A stretch of DNA of 64,000 bases, taken from NCBI RefSeq assembly GCF_024345205.1, contig NZ_BROC01000001.1, positions 124,001-188,000 on the forward strand, in the 5' to 3' direction. Shown piece after piece: positions 46,113 to 54,798 of this stretch. Numbering within the stretch: position 1 is the stretch's first letter; every line of letters starts with the position of its first letter. The notes beneath the pieces were generated by a model. That model did no database searches. It was not told the DNA's origin and was given only the letters and a program-made list of their open reading frames with translations. The translations under genes and the position numbers were made by a program. The DNA comes from Lapidilactobacillus luobeiensis (GTDB lineage: Bacteria > Bacillota > Bacilli > Lactobacillales > Lactobacillaceae).

Positions 46113-46221
46113 GAGTTTCAGGAAAGTATGATGTTCGACCGAGATTTTATTGATCAAATCGATCGCTGCAAATACAGCGGAGCAAATCAGGTTGGATCTG
46201 ATCCTTAAGGAGGAACAACAG

Positions 46222-46992
46222 TTGGATTATCTCGAAAACGTGACGAAATTGGCGCAGCGGTATGCCGCCGTCTTGTCGATCCAGCTGCAATTGGCGGAGA
46301 TCCAACGTTGTTGTCAGGAATTGGAAAAAGGCCGACTATTATCGCGACCATTACCGCCATTGCAATTGACTGATGATGATTGGTGGCAAATGGTAGCGAG
46401 CGCAGAGGGTTCCGGCCGTGATAGCGTCGCTTGCCAACGTGATTTTCTGACTTTGGATCATTTGTTACATAACTTTAGAAAATATTTACAATATCACTTT
46501 GGTCAATGGACTTTGATCTCTGAACAAGCGTTAGCGATCTGGACCCACCTTTTACCGGGGCGACGTTATTTAGAACTGATGGCTGGCAATGGTCGGTTGG
46601 CACGATCATTGGCAGGATTGGGGCAGTCGGTGATCGCCACAGACAGTTTTGCTTGGCGGACTGAGAATAAAACCGGGCGCCAGACTTACTATCCTGTGGA
46701 AGCCTTAGCCGCACCAGCCGCGCTTCATAAATATGCCACGCAAGTCGATATCGTGGTATTATCGTGGAGTCCTAACAACGATCCACTGGACTGGCTGCTT
46801 TTTCAGCAGCTCCAGCAGCTCCCGGCGTCACAACGTCCTGATTTATTGGTGATCGGCGAGCCCTTTGGTGTTACCAATAGTTTGACTTTTTGGCAATTCG
46901 CGCGCCGGCGTTTTTCGGCGCCAGCCCAACTGATCTCACGTTATTTGCCTATGACCAGCGATGGTGTTCATGAACAAGTTTTGTTATTTTAA
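46222..46992 (+). CDS. putative SAM-dependent methyltransferase
   Basis: 256 aa. A SAM-binding motif I-like segment RYLELMAGNGRLARSLAGLG and the acidic residue in VIATDS suggest a Rossmann methyltransferase; the first 100 residues are helical and unassigned. Start TTG 46222 is fixed by a perfect AAGGAGG eight bases upstream, although the frame is open from 46150. It lies 23 bases before a membrane protein gene, so likely an operon. Target unknown. Confidence 0.72.
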   Translation: MDYLENVTKLAQRYAAVLSIQLQLAEIQRCCQELEKGRLLSRPLPPLQLTDDDWWQMVASAEGSGRDSVACQRDFLTLDHLLHNFRKYLQYHFGQWTLISEQALAIWTHLLPGRRYLELMAGNGRLARSLAGLGQSVIATDSFAWRTENKTGRQTYYPVEALAAPAALHKYATQVDIVVLSWSPNNDPLDWLLFQQLQQLPASQRPDLLVIGEPFGVTNSLTFWQFARRRFSAPAQLISRYLPMTSDGVHEQVLLF

Positions 46993-47015
46993 TTTCTAAA
47001 AATTGGAGCCTATCA

Positions 47016-48035
47016 ATGAAACGACGAATGTTCCTCGATATTTTATTGTTGATTTTAACGATTTTGCTGGTGATTTGTTTTCAGCAAGATGAACAACGTA
47101 ATAGCCAAAGTCGCCTTGATCGTAATGGCCTTTCTGAAAACAGTCTGATCATTACTGGTGGCAAAAAAATAGCGATAGCCCCGGTGATCAAAGAACTAGC
47201 GGCCAGCGATCTGACTGATTTTCAATTGCAATTGGTCGATAAAGATGATCCTAACTTTTCTTATGTTTACGCGAAGGGAACATCAGGTGAGAGTTTACCG
47301 ACGACTTCCGGCCGTATTTTTAATAGTAATGATTTTCAGTCCGAGGTGCCCTTTGTCTTACTGGGCAAGGATCGTACCCAAGAGGCTTATCGACCACAAT
47401 CTCAACAGTACTTCCTGAGCAATGATCGTTATCTTGCGGTGATCGGAGTGACTGGCGCCAGTGGCAATTACGCGATCAATGATCATATCTTCATTTCGCT
47501 TTCTCCGCAACAAAGTGACCAGAATCTCCTGACCAATGGTTTTCGGATCATTTACGATCCGACCGAGCCGAATAGTGCGGATACCCGACGGATCATTGAT
47601 TTTTTTGATGCCAAGAAAGCAACTCGCTTAGTCGACACATCAACGGTGAAGCGGGAACGACAAGGATGGTTCCAGCGTTCCGGGATCTTGCTGACCCAAA
47701 GTATTTTGATTTTCACAGTGATGACCACGGTAACTTGGATCTTGATCTATTTGATTGTTTTGGCCGGGCGTAATTTTGCCCTAGGGAGTTTTCTGAAAAA
47801 TCAACTGCGTCTAAAATTATTAGGTCAGACCGCCTTACATTTACTCGTCACGACTGGTCTAGGCGCCTTTATTGGTTTGCGTTTCTTTAACGTCAGTCAT
47901 GGCTGGATCATTGTTGGTCTGTTGCTTATGTTTGATTTGATCGCATTATTGATCACTTTTCTATACTTGACTTATTCTCGCAATTATCCCCGCCTGAAAC
48001 GCGCTGTCAAACAATTGACTGAGGAGGAAAAATAG
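47016..48035 (+). CDS. FtsX/MacB-like membrane protein without ATPase partner
   Basis: 339 aa. One N-terminal span (FLDILLLILTILLVICF), an extracytoplasmic domain of about 200 residues, then three C-terminal spans (ILIFTVMTTVTWILIYLIVL, LLVTTGLGAFIGLRFF, IIVGLLLMFDLIALLITFLY). This is the topology of FtsX-type ABC permeases with a MacB-like domain, but no ABC ATPase gene is adjacent. Topology is clear; the family call is tentative. Confidence 0.6.
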   Translation: MKRRMFLDILLLILTILLVICFQQDEQRNSQSRLDRNGLSENSLIITGGKKIAIAPVIKELAASDLTDFQLQLVDKDDPNFSYVYAKGTSGESLPTTSGRIFNSNDFQSEVPFVLLGKDRTQEAYRPQSQQYFLSNDRYLAVIGVTGASGNYAINDHIFISLSPQQSDQNLLTNGFRIIYDPTEPNSADTRRIIDFFDAKKATRLVDTSTVKRERQGWFQRSGILLTQSILIFTVMTTVTWILIYLIVLAGRNFALGSFLKNQLRLKLLGQTALHLLVTTGLGAFIGLRFFNVSHGWIIVGLLLMFDLIALLITFLYLTYSRNYPRLKRAVKQLTEEEK

Positions 48036-48036
48036 G

Positions 48037-49500
48037 TTGCCATCATTGTCACTACCTAACGCTTTTCGTGAAAAATATCGTTGTTTACTAGGTCCAGTCG
48101 AAGGCACGGCGTTTCTTGCCAGTTTCGACCAGCCTGCTGTCAAAGGGTTCCGCTTCAATCCCAAGAAAATGACCACACGTTCGCCGGAGATCGTCGACCT
48201 AAAAGCTAAGGCAACTGCGATTCCTTGGAGTCTGCTAGGTTATTATGGACAGGTCAAGGGGACAGCGATCGCACAGACTTCTGGCGCGATCTATAGCCAA
48301 GAACCTAGTGCTCAGGCGGTGGCCGCTTTTGCTGACCCGCGGCCAGGTAGTCGGGTCCTTGATCTTTGTGCGGCTCCCGGGGGTAAAACCACCCAGCTGG
48401 CCGGGATCTTAGGCGAAACTGGGTTATTGGTCGCCAATGAGATCGATCGGCAACGTGCTAAGATCCTTTCTGAAAATGTTGAACGTTTCGGTTATAGCAA
48501 TGTGGTCGTTACCAATCATGAACCGCAACGTTTGGCGCAGCTTTTCCCTAATTTTTTTGACATGATCGTCGTCGATGCGCCTTGCTCAGGTGAGGGGATG
48601 TTTCGCAAGGACCCTGATGCGATCCAATATTGGCAGGCCGATTATCCCTTGGCCTGTCAGCAACGACAACGTCAGATCTTGACCGAGGCTCTTAAAATGT
48701 TGGCGCCTGAGGGCACGCTAGTCTATTCCACTTGTACCTTTGCTCCGGAAGAAGACGAGGAAAATATCGCTTGGCTTTTGACGAAGGAACCAACAATGCG
48801 CTTGGTCGCGCCTAATAGTGCTACCTGGGCTCAAGTGGATCGAGGTCGCCCAGAATGGGGCCAAGATCGACCGGAAATGACACAGACTTTACGTTTTTGG
48901 CCCCAGCATTTACGCGGTGAAGGTCATTTTTTGGCCAAGTTACAGCGGACTATGCCTGCTCCAGCAATCAAGAGTCAGGTAGTTAAGCGGACGGACACCC
49001 CACTGACTGCACCAGAAAGGCGCCATCCTCAGCAACGGCGCCAAGAACGTTCAACGGGCTTACAACCACTCTCCAAGAATGAAGGGGCAATTTGGCTAGA
49101 TTTCTGTCGTCAAAATAAAATCAGCTTACCCGACTTCTTTGAAAAGTTACAACTCCAACATGATCAACAGCAATTGTTCGCTATCCCTAAGGAACTGCCG
49201 GCCTTGTCCGGGGTCCATTATGTCCGCCGCGGCTTATGGTTAGGCGAGTTGCGCAAAAATCGTTTTGTTCCGAATCAGGCTTTAGTAATGGCCCTGCCAT
49301 CAGCGGCCTTTGCCGTAACAATTGAATTGGATCAGGCTGACTATCAGCGTTTTCGCCATGGTGAAACAGTCGACTTGCCTGCAACCACCTTAGCAAAAGG
49401 CTGGTATCCCGTGGCTACGCAAGGATTGATTTTTAGCTGGGGCTATTTAGTTGGCAATACCGTCAAGAACTTCTACCCTAAAAATCTGCGCACACGCTAA
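48037..49500 (+). CDS. 16S rRNA m5C methyltransferase, RsmF/NOL1-NOP2-Sun family
   Basis: 487 aa. SAM motif I LDLCAAPGGKTTQLAG, motif IV VVDAPCSGEGMFRKDP with the proton-shuttling Cys, and motif VI VYSTCTFAPEEDEENI with the nucleophile Cys. The C-terminal ~150 residues form a RsmF-type PUA-like domain. TTG start 48037 with GAGGAGG upstream, two bases after the previous stop. Likely methylates cytosine in 16S rRNA; the exact site cannot be read from sequence. Confidence 0.93.
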   Translation: MPSLSLPNAFREKYRCLLGPVEGTAFLASFDQPAVKGFRFNPKKMTTRSPEIVDLKAKATAIPWSLLGYYGQVKGTAIAQTSGAIYSQEPSAQAVAAFADPRPGSRVLDLCAAPGGKTTQLAGILGETGLLVANEIDRQRAKILSENVERFGYSNVVVTNHEPQRLAQLFPNFFDMIVVDAPCSGEGMFRKDPDAIQYWQADYPLACQQRQRQILTEALKMLAPEGTLVYSTCTFAPEEDEENIAWLLTKEPTMRLVAPNSATWAQVDRGRPEWGQDRPEMTQTLRFWPQHLRGEGHFLAKLQRTMPAPAIKSQVVKRTDTPLTAPERRHPQQRRQERSTGLQPLSKNEGAIWLDFCRQNKISLPDFFEKLQLQHDQQQLFAIPKELPALSGVHYVRRGLWLGELRKNRFVPNQALVMALPSAAFAVTIELDQADYQRFRHGETVDLPATTLAKGWYPVATQGLIFSWGYLVGNTVKNFYPKNLRTR

Positions 49501-49528
49501 ACAGACCCTCGGGAGGTATTTGCGATCA

Positions 49529-49701
49529 ATGTTAAAAACAATAATATTTTCTGCTGTAATTACATGCGTTGCCTCATGTAACTTTCTGATAACTTTCTGA
49601 TAAAAAAAGATCCGTCCGCTAAACAAAAATTATTCTTAACAAGTGCTATTGCCGTCTTTCTAATTGCTTATGATTTTCTATGGCGCCTATTTTCAAACTA
49701 G
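49529..49701 (+). pseudogene. small membrane-protein gene frameshifted by an 11-bp tandem duplication
   Basis: ATG 49529 has GGGAGG 12 bases upstream and reads MLKTIIFSAVITCVASCNFL, then stops at 49598-49600. AACTTTCTGAT is present twice in tandem (49580-49590, 49591-49601). Removing one copy restores a 53-codon frame continuing IKKDPSAKQKLFLTSAI and ending FLWRLFSN at 49701, with two hydrophobic spans. Not recognised as a known family. Confidence 0.65.
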
Positions 49702-50011
49702 TCTAGAATCGATTCTGTATGGGATGTTCTAGAACGCCACACAAAATTGCTAGATTTTAAAACTCAGATGATTGTTTTTCCAGAAAGATAATGGGCCTAG
49801 CCGTGCTTTTGCAAAATCCGAGAAAATATTTCAACTAATAAGCTTTGCCGGAAAAAATAAGCTAAGCGGCTTGATTTCAGTTTATTAAAATAGCTCAATA
49901 CCATGTTTAGAAAAGGTATTGAGCTATTTCTGCTTTGAATTCTGATCAACCGATATTCTGAATGATACATCATTATATTTTCTGACACAGGGGTAATAAC
50001 AGCCAATAAAT
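49702..50011. other. intergenic region with bidirectional terminator
   Basis: AAATAGCTCAATACC (49888-49902) and GGTATTGAGCTATTT (49915-49929) form a perfect 15-bp hairpin between the pseudogene (+) and fni (-). The rest is AT-rich with no gene that I support. Confidence 0.7.
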
Positions 50012-51121
50012 TCAATCTTGCGACCGAAGACGGTTGAGCTCGCACGGATCGAGCCCCAGTTGTTGCGCAAATGATGCAAGTTCGGGACCTAAAATCAACG
50101 GGACCTGACGTAACTCGCCGACGTTATGACAACCCATTAAGGCCAGTAGACCGCGAAATTCAGCTAACCAGCGCTCAAATTCCTTGATCATCGCCATTTC
50201 ATCTTGATGCAATGCTAGGTGTAAGAAATAACCGGACATACCAACGAGATCTGCGCCTAAAGCGAATGCTTTGATGGCTTCCCAAGGTGTGCGGATCCCA
50301 CCACTGGCAAAAGTCAACGGTGAAAATCGCGTTAGCTTTTGATAAACTTGCCAACGTCCCAATAAACTTTCCACTGTGGAAAGACCAAAATCACTAAGGT
50401 CGGAAAGTAGGGGCTGATCGCGCCGTTCATTTTCAATGGCAATAAAATTCGTGCTACTGGCGCCGGAAAGATCGACCCCGGCCAAATGCCATTCTGCGAA
50501 AGTCGTCAGTGCTGCTGGGCTCATGCCGAAACCGACTTCTTTGGCGATCAAAGGGAGCTGCGCGCCTAATCGTGCTTGCAACGATTGGAAGTTTTCACGC
50601 CAATGAAAATCATCATCGCCTTCAGGCATCGCAAATTCTTGAGCCGCATTCAAATGGATCTGCAAAGCATCAGCGGCCAAAAGATCGACCATTTGTTCAG
50701 CGACTGCTGGTGAGTGGTTTGCGCCTAGGTTAGCGAAGACCACGCCGGTCGGGTCTTCTGCACGAACGACCGTAAAACTGGCGGCCAGTTCAGGCGCTCG
50801 TTGCAAAATACTCATCGAACCCACTGCCAGCGGCAACTCAAAATGCGCCGCCAAGTGTGCTAGTTTCTGATTGATCGGCTGCGCCGCTGCGGTGCCACCA
50901 GTCATCGCGTTGATATAAAAGGGAGCCGCGATTTCTTTCTTGAAAAGAGAGCGGGATAGATCGATCTCGGCCAAACTGACTTCGGGTAGCTCAGGATGAA
51001 GTAAGCGAACTTGTTGAAAATCCGCATGTCCTTGGGGATGAGCACGATAAAATTTCTCAGCCAGCGCGAGGTGCGCACGTTTACGTTGTTCTTGTAATCT
51101 CAAGGGGTCTGTTGAGGTCAT
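50012..51121 (-). CDS. fni: type 2 isopentenyl-diphosphate delta-isomerase
   Basis: FMN- and NADPH-dependent interconversion of IPP and DMAPP, last step of the mevalonate branch. 369 aa. FMN-binding barrel features: FYINAMTGGT, AVGSMSILQ, FANLGAN, and FASGGIRTPWEAIKAFALGAD. Start ATG 51121 overlaps the mvaK2 stop by four bases. Last gene of the mvaK1-mvaD-mvaK2-fni operon. Confidence 0.96.
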   Translation of the reverse strand: MTSTDPLRLQEQRKRAHLALAEKFYRAHPQGHADFQQVRLLHPELPEVSLAEIDLSRSLFKKEIAAPFYINAMTGGTAAAQPINQKLAHLAAHFELPLAVGSMSILQRAPELAASFTVVRAEDPTGVVFANLGANHSPAVAEQMVDLLAADALQIHLNAAQEFAMPEGDDDFHWRENFQSLQARLGAQLPLIAKEVGFGMSPAALTTFAEWHLAGVDLSGASSTNFIAIENERRDQPLLSDLSDFGLSTVESLLGRWQVYQKLTRFSPLTFASGGIRTPWEAIKAFALGADLVGMSGYFLHLALHQDEMAMIKEFERWLAEFRGLLALMGCHNVGELRQVPLILGPELASFAQQLGLDPCELNRLRSQD

Positions 51122-52200
51122 ACACTTGCTCCGGTCAATTCAAAAACGGTCAAGGGGAGGGTAGTGATCTGATGGCGATTCCAGTCAGAAATCAAGCGAG
51201 CTTGATCGACAGTCTGGTCTGTTAAAACAATGCCACAATCACCGCCACCAGCGCCTGAGGACTTCGCCGCGCCACCATGGTCTTCCGCGATCTGGCAGAG
51301 CTCAGCCAAAGCTGGCGTTTCGATCGCCACGTTTGAAAAAACGCCTAAACCCTTGATCAATTGCCGATTCAAACGGATCCCATCTTTGACCACGCTCAGT
51401 TTGGCTTCTTTGATACCCTTGATCATGGCCTCGACACAATGACGACTTGCGTTCAGGAAATCCTGATACTGTTGTTTTTCCGCAAACTTAGCGATCGTGA
51501 TCCGATCGACTAAGTGGCTGGTAGAAGCCGGGGATCCGGTCCAACCGATCAATAATTCCAATTCGTGGGGGACTTTTAATAATTCGATCTTTAGGCCGGG
51601 CCAATCGCTAGCAATGATCTGCGCGAAAGAATTATTTTTTAAAACTGTTCGTAGCCAATCCTTGTCAAAGGTACTAAAAGCGATCCAACCTCCAAAAACG
51701 CTGGCGGCAATATCACCCAAGGACCCATTTCCTTGGACGTTGAAGTGGGCGATCGCCGCTAATTTGAAAATATCTAAACGGTTCAGGGGTAACTGGTAGA
51801 ACTCACAAAGGGCTTTAACTGTTGCGACGGTCACGGCGGCAGAACTGCCTAAACCATATTTACGACCGCCTTGATCCTCTAATTGGCTATTGATGTTCAA
51901 ATCAAAGACCCGCAGTGAGCGGCCCATTTCAAGCGCCAAAGCCTCGACGATCCGAATCGCTTCCAAAATGTAATGATACGGATTATCCCGATTATCAAAT
52001 ACCATGCGGTCGCCATTGCGGCGCCAATGAAAGTCAGTCTCCAAATATTGTCGCGAATTGATCGACCCTTGCTCCTGAGTTTCAACAAGTGAAACCGTGA
52101 TGAAGCGGTCTAAAGCAACGATCAACGCTGGATGCCCTGGTTCCAAAACCGCGTATTCTCCGGCAATATATAATTTTCCTGGCGCCTTAACAGTAATCAT
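51118..52200 (-). CDS. mvaK2: phosphomevalonate kinase
   Basis: GHMP kinase that makes mevalonate diphosphate. 360 aa. APGKLYIAGEYAVLEPGHPAL at the N-terminus, ATP loop YGLGSSAAVTVATVKAL, and the C-terminal KSSGAGGGDCGI. It is separated from mvaD by about 90 bases and overlaps fni. Confidence 0.95.
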   Translation of the reverse strand: MITVKAPGKLYIAGEYAVLEPGHPALIVALDRFITVSLVETQEQGSINSRQYLETDFHWRRNGDRMVFDNRDNPYHYILEAIRIVEALALEMGRSLRVFDLNINSQLEDQGGRKYGLGSSAAVTVATVKALCEFYQLPLNRLDIFKLAAIAHFNVQGNGSLGDIAASVFGGWIAFSTFDKDWLRTVLKNNSFAQIIASDWPGLKIELLKVPHELELLIGWTGSPASTSHLVDRITIAKFAEKQQYQDFLNASRHCVEAMIKGIKEAKLSVVKDGIRLNRQLIKGLGVFSNVAIETPALAELCQIAEDHGGAAKSSGAGGGDCGIVLTDQTVDQARLISDWNRHQITTLPLTVFELTGASV

Positions 52201-52293
52201 TCACATACTCGACCTTTCCAAATCTCTCTATATTATTAAAATCGTTAAATTAAAAAAATCAATTTGAACACAACCGACTGCCTGACGTCGAGT

Positions 52294-53274
52294 CTACTTG
52301 GTTTGCTCAATATAAGTGACCCCAGGACCGGGGCCGCAAACTGTATAGCGTAATTGTGGTTCGTCTTTTTGTAACGCTTTGATCACACGCTCAGCATCTT
52401 GCCTAGCACATATTAATTTAGGGTTGGGACCGGCGTCAAGGGTTAAATAACAATTTAACCCTTTTATACGAATTGCCTGAACCAGTTCCCAGATCCGCAA
52501 TGTCAGCGGCGCAAAATAAGTGAATGGTGGCACCGCACTCAAAGTGGTCGCATGCATTTGCATGGCGTTAGCCTCAGCTAAAGCGCCGATCTGGGGGATA
52601 TCGCGAGCCTTGATCGCTGCGGTCATTGTTTCGATGCCTGCCTCTGCTGTATTGACCCACGCTTGATAAAACGGCGAAGTCAATACAGATTGCGCCATAC
52701 CTGTGCTGGACAGGACTTTTTTCGGGCGCTGATCAACCAAAACAGCAATCACAACGATCGGGAAATCGACCCGGGGGAGTAATGATTCGGCATAGGAACT
52801 TTGGTCATCGTGCCCCGCGTGCCAAACGACAAATCCACCAGCGATCGAGCGACTAGCTGATCCCGAGCCATGACGTGCTAAAATCGAAAGTTGGCGTTGG
52901 TCTAAAGTCAAACCAGCCGCGCGGGCACCGGCTGCCGCTAATGCGGCAAAAGCTGATGCTGAAGAAGCTAACCCAGCTGAAGTCGGAACATGATTATCGG
53001 TCTCGATCCGGGCAAAATTGGTCAAATCTGCTTGTTGGCGAATCAAGGATAAAACACGAGTCACTTTAGCGCTGATCGGCTGTGCGACCCCAGCAAAGAT
53101 AAATTCATCCTGCTGTTGCTGACTACGCTTAGGTAGGAACGTCACTTTTGTTTCCGTGTAGAACTGGTCTAGGGTCAGGGACAACGAACTATTCCAAGGT
53201 AACATTTGCTGAGAGTCGCGTTTACCCCAATATTTGATCAAAGCAATATTCGTATAGGCACGGGCTGTAGCCAT
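52294..53274 (-). CDS. mvaD: diphosphomevalonate decarboxylase
   Basis: ATP-dependent decarboxylation to isopentenyl diphosphate. 326 aa. N-terminus ARAYTNIALIKYWGKRD and the P-loop TSAGLASSASAFAALAAA are diagnostic. RBS GGAG before the ATG. A 180-bp spacer with no gene separates it from mvaK1; the spacer contains the palindromic GCTGATCAGC...GCTGATCGG stretch near 53420-53455. Confidence 0.96.
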   Translation of the reverse strand: MATARAYTNIALIKYWGKRDSQQMLPWNSSLSLTLDQFYTETKVTFLPKRSQQQQDEFIFAGVAQPISAKVTRVLSLIRQQADLTNFARIETDNHVPTSAGLASSASAFAALAAAGARAAGLTLDQRQLSILARHGSGSASRSIAGGFVVWHAGHDDQSSYAESLLPRVDFPIVVIAVLVDQRPKKVLSSTGMAQSVLTSPFYQAWVNTAEAGIETMTAAIKARDIPQIGALAEANAMQMHATTLSAVPPFTYFAPLTLRIWELVQAIRIKGLNCYLTLDAGPNPKLICARQDAERVIKALQKDEPQLRYTVCGPGPGVTYIEQTK

Positions 53275-53454
53275 GCTGACACTCCTTTACTGTTTGTTTG
53301 TTGAAAGATACCGTCTAAAAAAGCGCGGTCAGCAATCAAGCGGAGCGCACGATATCTAGTGTAATGGTTAGGTCTAAGAACTTAAAAATCAAAACGTAAG
53401 GCGCTCTTCACGCAGCCCTGATCGGCTGATCGGTCAAGGCATCCCGTTCGCTGA

Positions 53455-54474
53455 TCAGCCCAGTTTCGTCAACCAAGTTTGTTTGCTGGAAAACTTGGCT
53501 TGTGCCTGTTGTGCTGCCTTGAAGGAGTTGAAATAGCCAAAAACACAACCGCCTAAACCACCACCGGTCAGTTTGGCTCCTAAAGCACCTTCAGCCAGTA
53601 ACTGTTGGATCAACTGATCTAACAACGGGGTGCTCACACTTAAGCGCTGCAATGCTCGCTGATTCTCGCTCAACAGCTGACCAAATTGGTGTTGAGCGCC
53701 ATCAAGGTCTGGCGCGACCAGTGCCCAATCAGTCAATAACTGCTGGATCTGAGGTGTGATCACACCGATCTGTTGCATCAATTGTTGCCACAACATTGGC
53801 TGTTTTTGGCGTAAGGCGGCTACTTTCGCGATCGCCGTGCCGGTCTGACCCGTGGCGCCGCTGTCGATGATCACCAGATAGCCAGGCAATGTCAAGGTCA
53901 AAGGTACCGGCACTTGGCCCCGACAAAAATAATAGCCCTGACTTGAACTAACGACCAGCGCGTCAAGACCACTAGGATTGCCATGCTGGATCTTCTCTTC
54001 GGCGCCGATCAGCTCAGTTTGCCTTGCTGGTGGTAATTTATCAGGAAATTGAACCGCCAATGCCGTGACGATCGCCGTCGCGATCGCCGCTGAGGAACCC
54101 ATTCCACGCTCAAAGGGGATCTTGCTGGTCAATGTCACTTGGATCTTTTCAGGTAGGGGTTCAGCCGCAGTGAACAATGAAAAGAAATGTGCGAATAGTC
54201 CCTGAAGATTGGCAAGATCTGCGGGTGCTTCGACCAGATCGCCTTGGTAAAGAGCTGAGCTCAATGTCACTTGAGCGGGGCGACCAGCTTGTTGCCCACT
54301 ACTGATCAATTCCGCACTGACGGTGATCGCTGGTAAAGGGATCGCGATCCCGGGAATATCATATACGACAGCGTGTTCGCCAGTCAGGATCAATTTGGCG
54401 TGGCTTTGCCCATGACTCGTTTGATTCACCGGCCAGTGATCAGATGACTGCGATGCAGGAGAAGCAATGCTCAA
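53455..54474 (-). CDS. mvaK1: mevalonate kinase
   Basis: First kinase of the pathway. 339 aa. HAKLILTGEHAVVYDIPGIA, ERGMGSSAAIATAIVTALA, HGNPSGLDALVVS and KLTGGGLGGCVFGYF. TTG start 54474, with AAGGAAGG about nine bases upstream; the N-terminus is about 20 residues longer than in many homologues, so an internal start cannot be excluded. First gene of the operon. Confidence 0.94.
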   Translation of the reverse strand: MSIASPASQSSDHWPVNQTSHGQSHAKLILTGEHAVVYDIPGIAIPLPAITVSAELISSGQQAGRPAQVTLSSALYQGDLVEAPADLANLQGLFAHFFSLFTAAEPLPEKIQVTLTSKIPFERGMGSSAAIATAIVTALAVQFPDKLPPARQTELIGAEEKIQHGNPSGLDALVVSSSQGYYFCRGQVPVPLTLTLPGYLVIIDSGATGQTGTAIAKVAALRQKQPMLWQQLMQQIGVITPQIQQLLTDWALVAPDLDGAQHQFGQLLSENQRALQRLSVSTPLLDQLIQQLLAEGALGAKLTGGGLGGCVFGYFNSFKAAQQAQAKFSSKQTWLTKLG

Positions 54475-54544
54475 AAGATTCGCCTTCCTTATCTTTAGCT
54501 GATTACTCGCGCTAAAACTGCTTTAAGCGAGTTTTTCCTTTTTG

Positions 54545-54574
54545 ATTATAACATATTGTGATAATTTGACCCAA
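54545..54574 (-). promoter_or_regulatory. candidate promoter of the mevalonate operon
   Basis: On the minus strand TTGGGT (54574-54569), an 18-bp spacer, TATAAT (54550-54545), about 70 bases before the mvaK1 TTG. The rest of the 54475-54798 gap shows no gene; it must also hold the divergent rexB promoter. Confidence 0.55.
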
Positions 54575-54798
54575 CTGGTTCAAATAACATCACTTATTTT
54601 TAAATAATCGGACCAGATCGGGCCTGATTTGAAATGTGGTTGGTTGTTGACTTGCTCAATGACCTCGATCAGGCCGATAAGTGTTGGTCCTTGCTTGTCC
54701 AAAGTGATCTGTTCAGATTTTCGAGCCAACTTGCCCTGACGTTTTTCTAAGGTGAAAATATGCTAAAATAATAGCAGAATACTCACGGAGGTGTAGGC

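Noticed and set aside
49797-50045. 82-codon minus-strand frame after fni
   Set aside because: Covers a terminator hairpin and the end of fni in another frame; no RBS and no recognisable protein.
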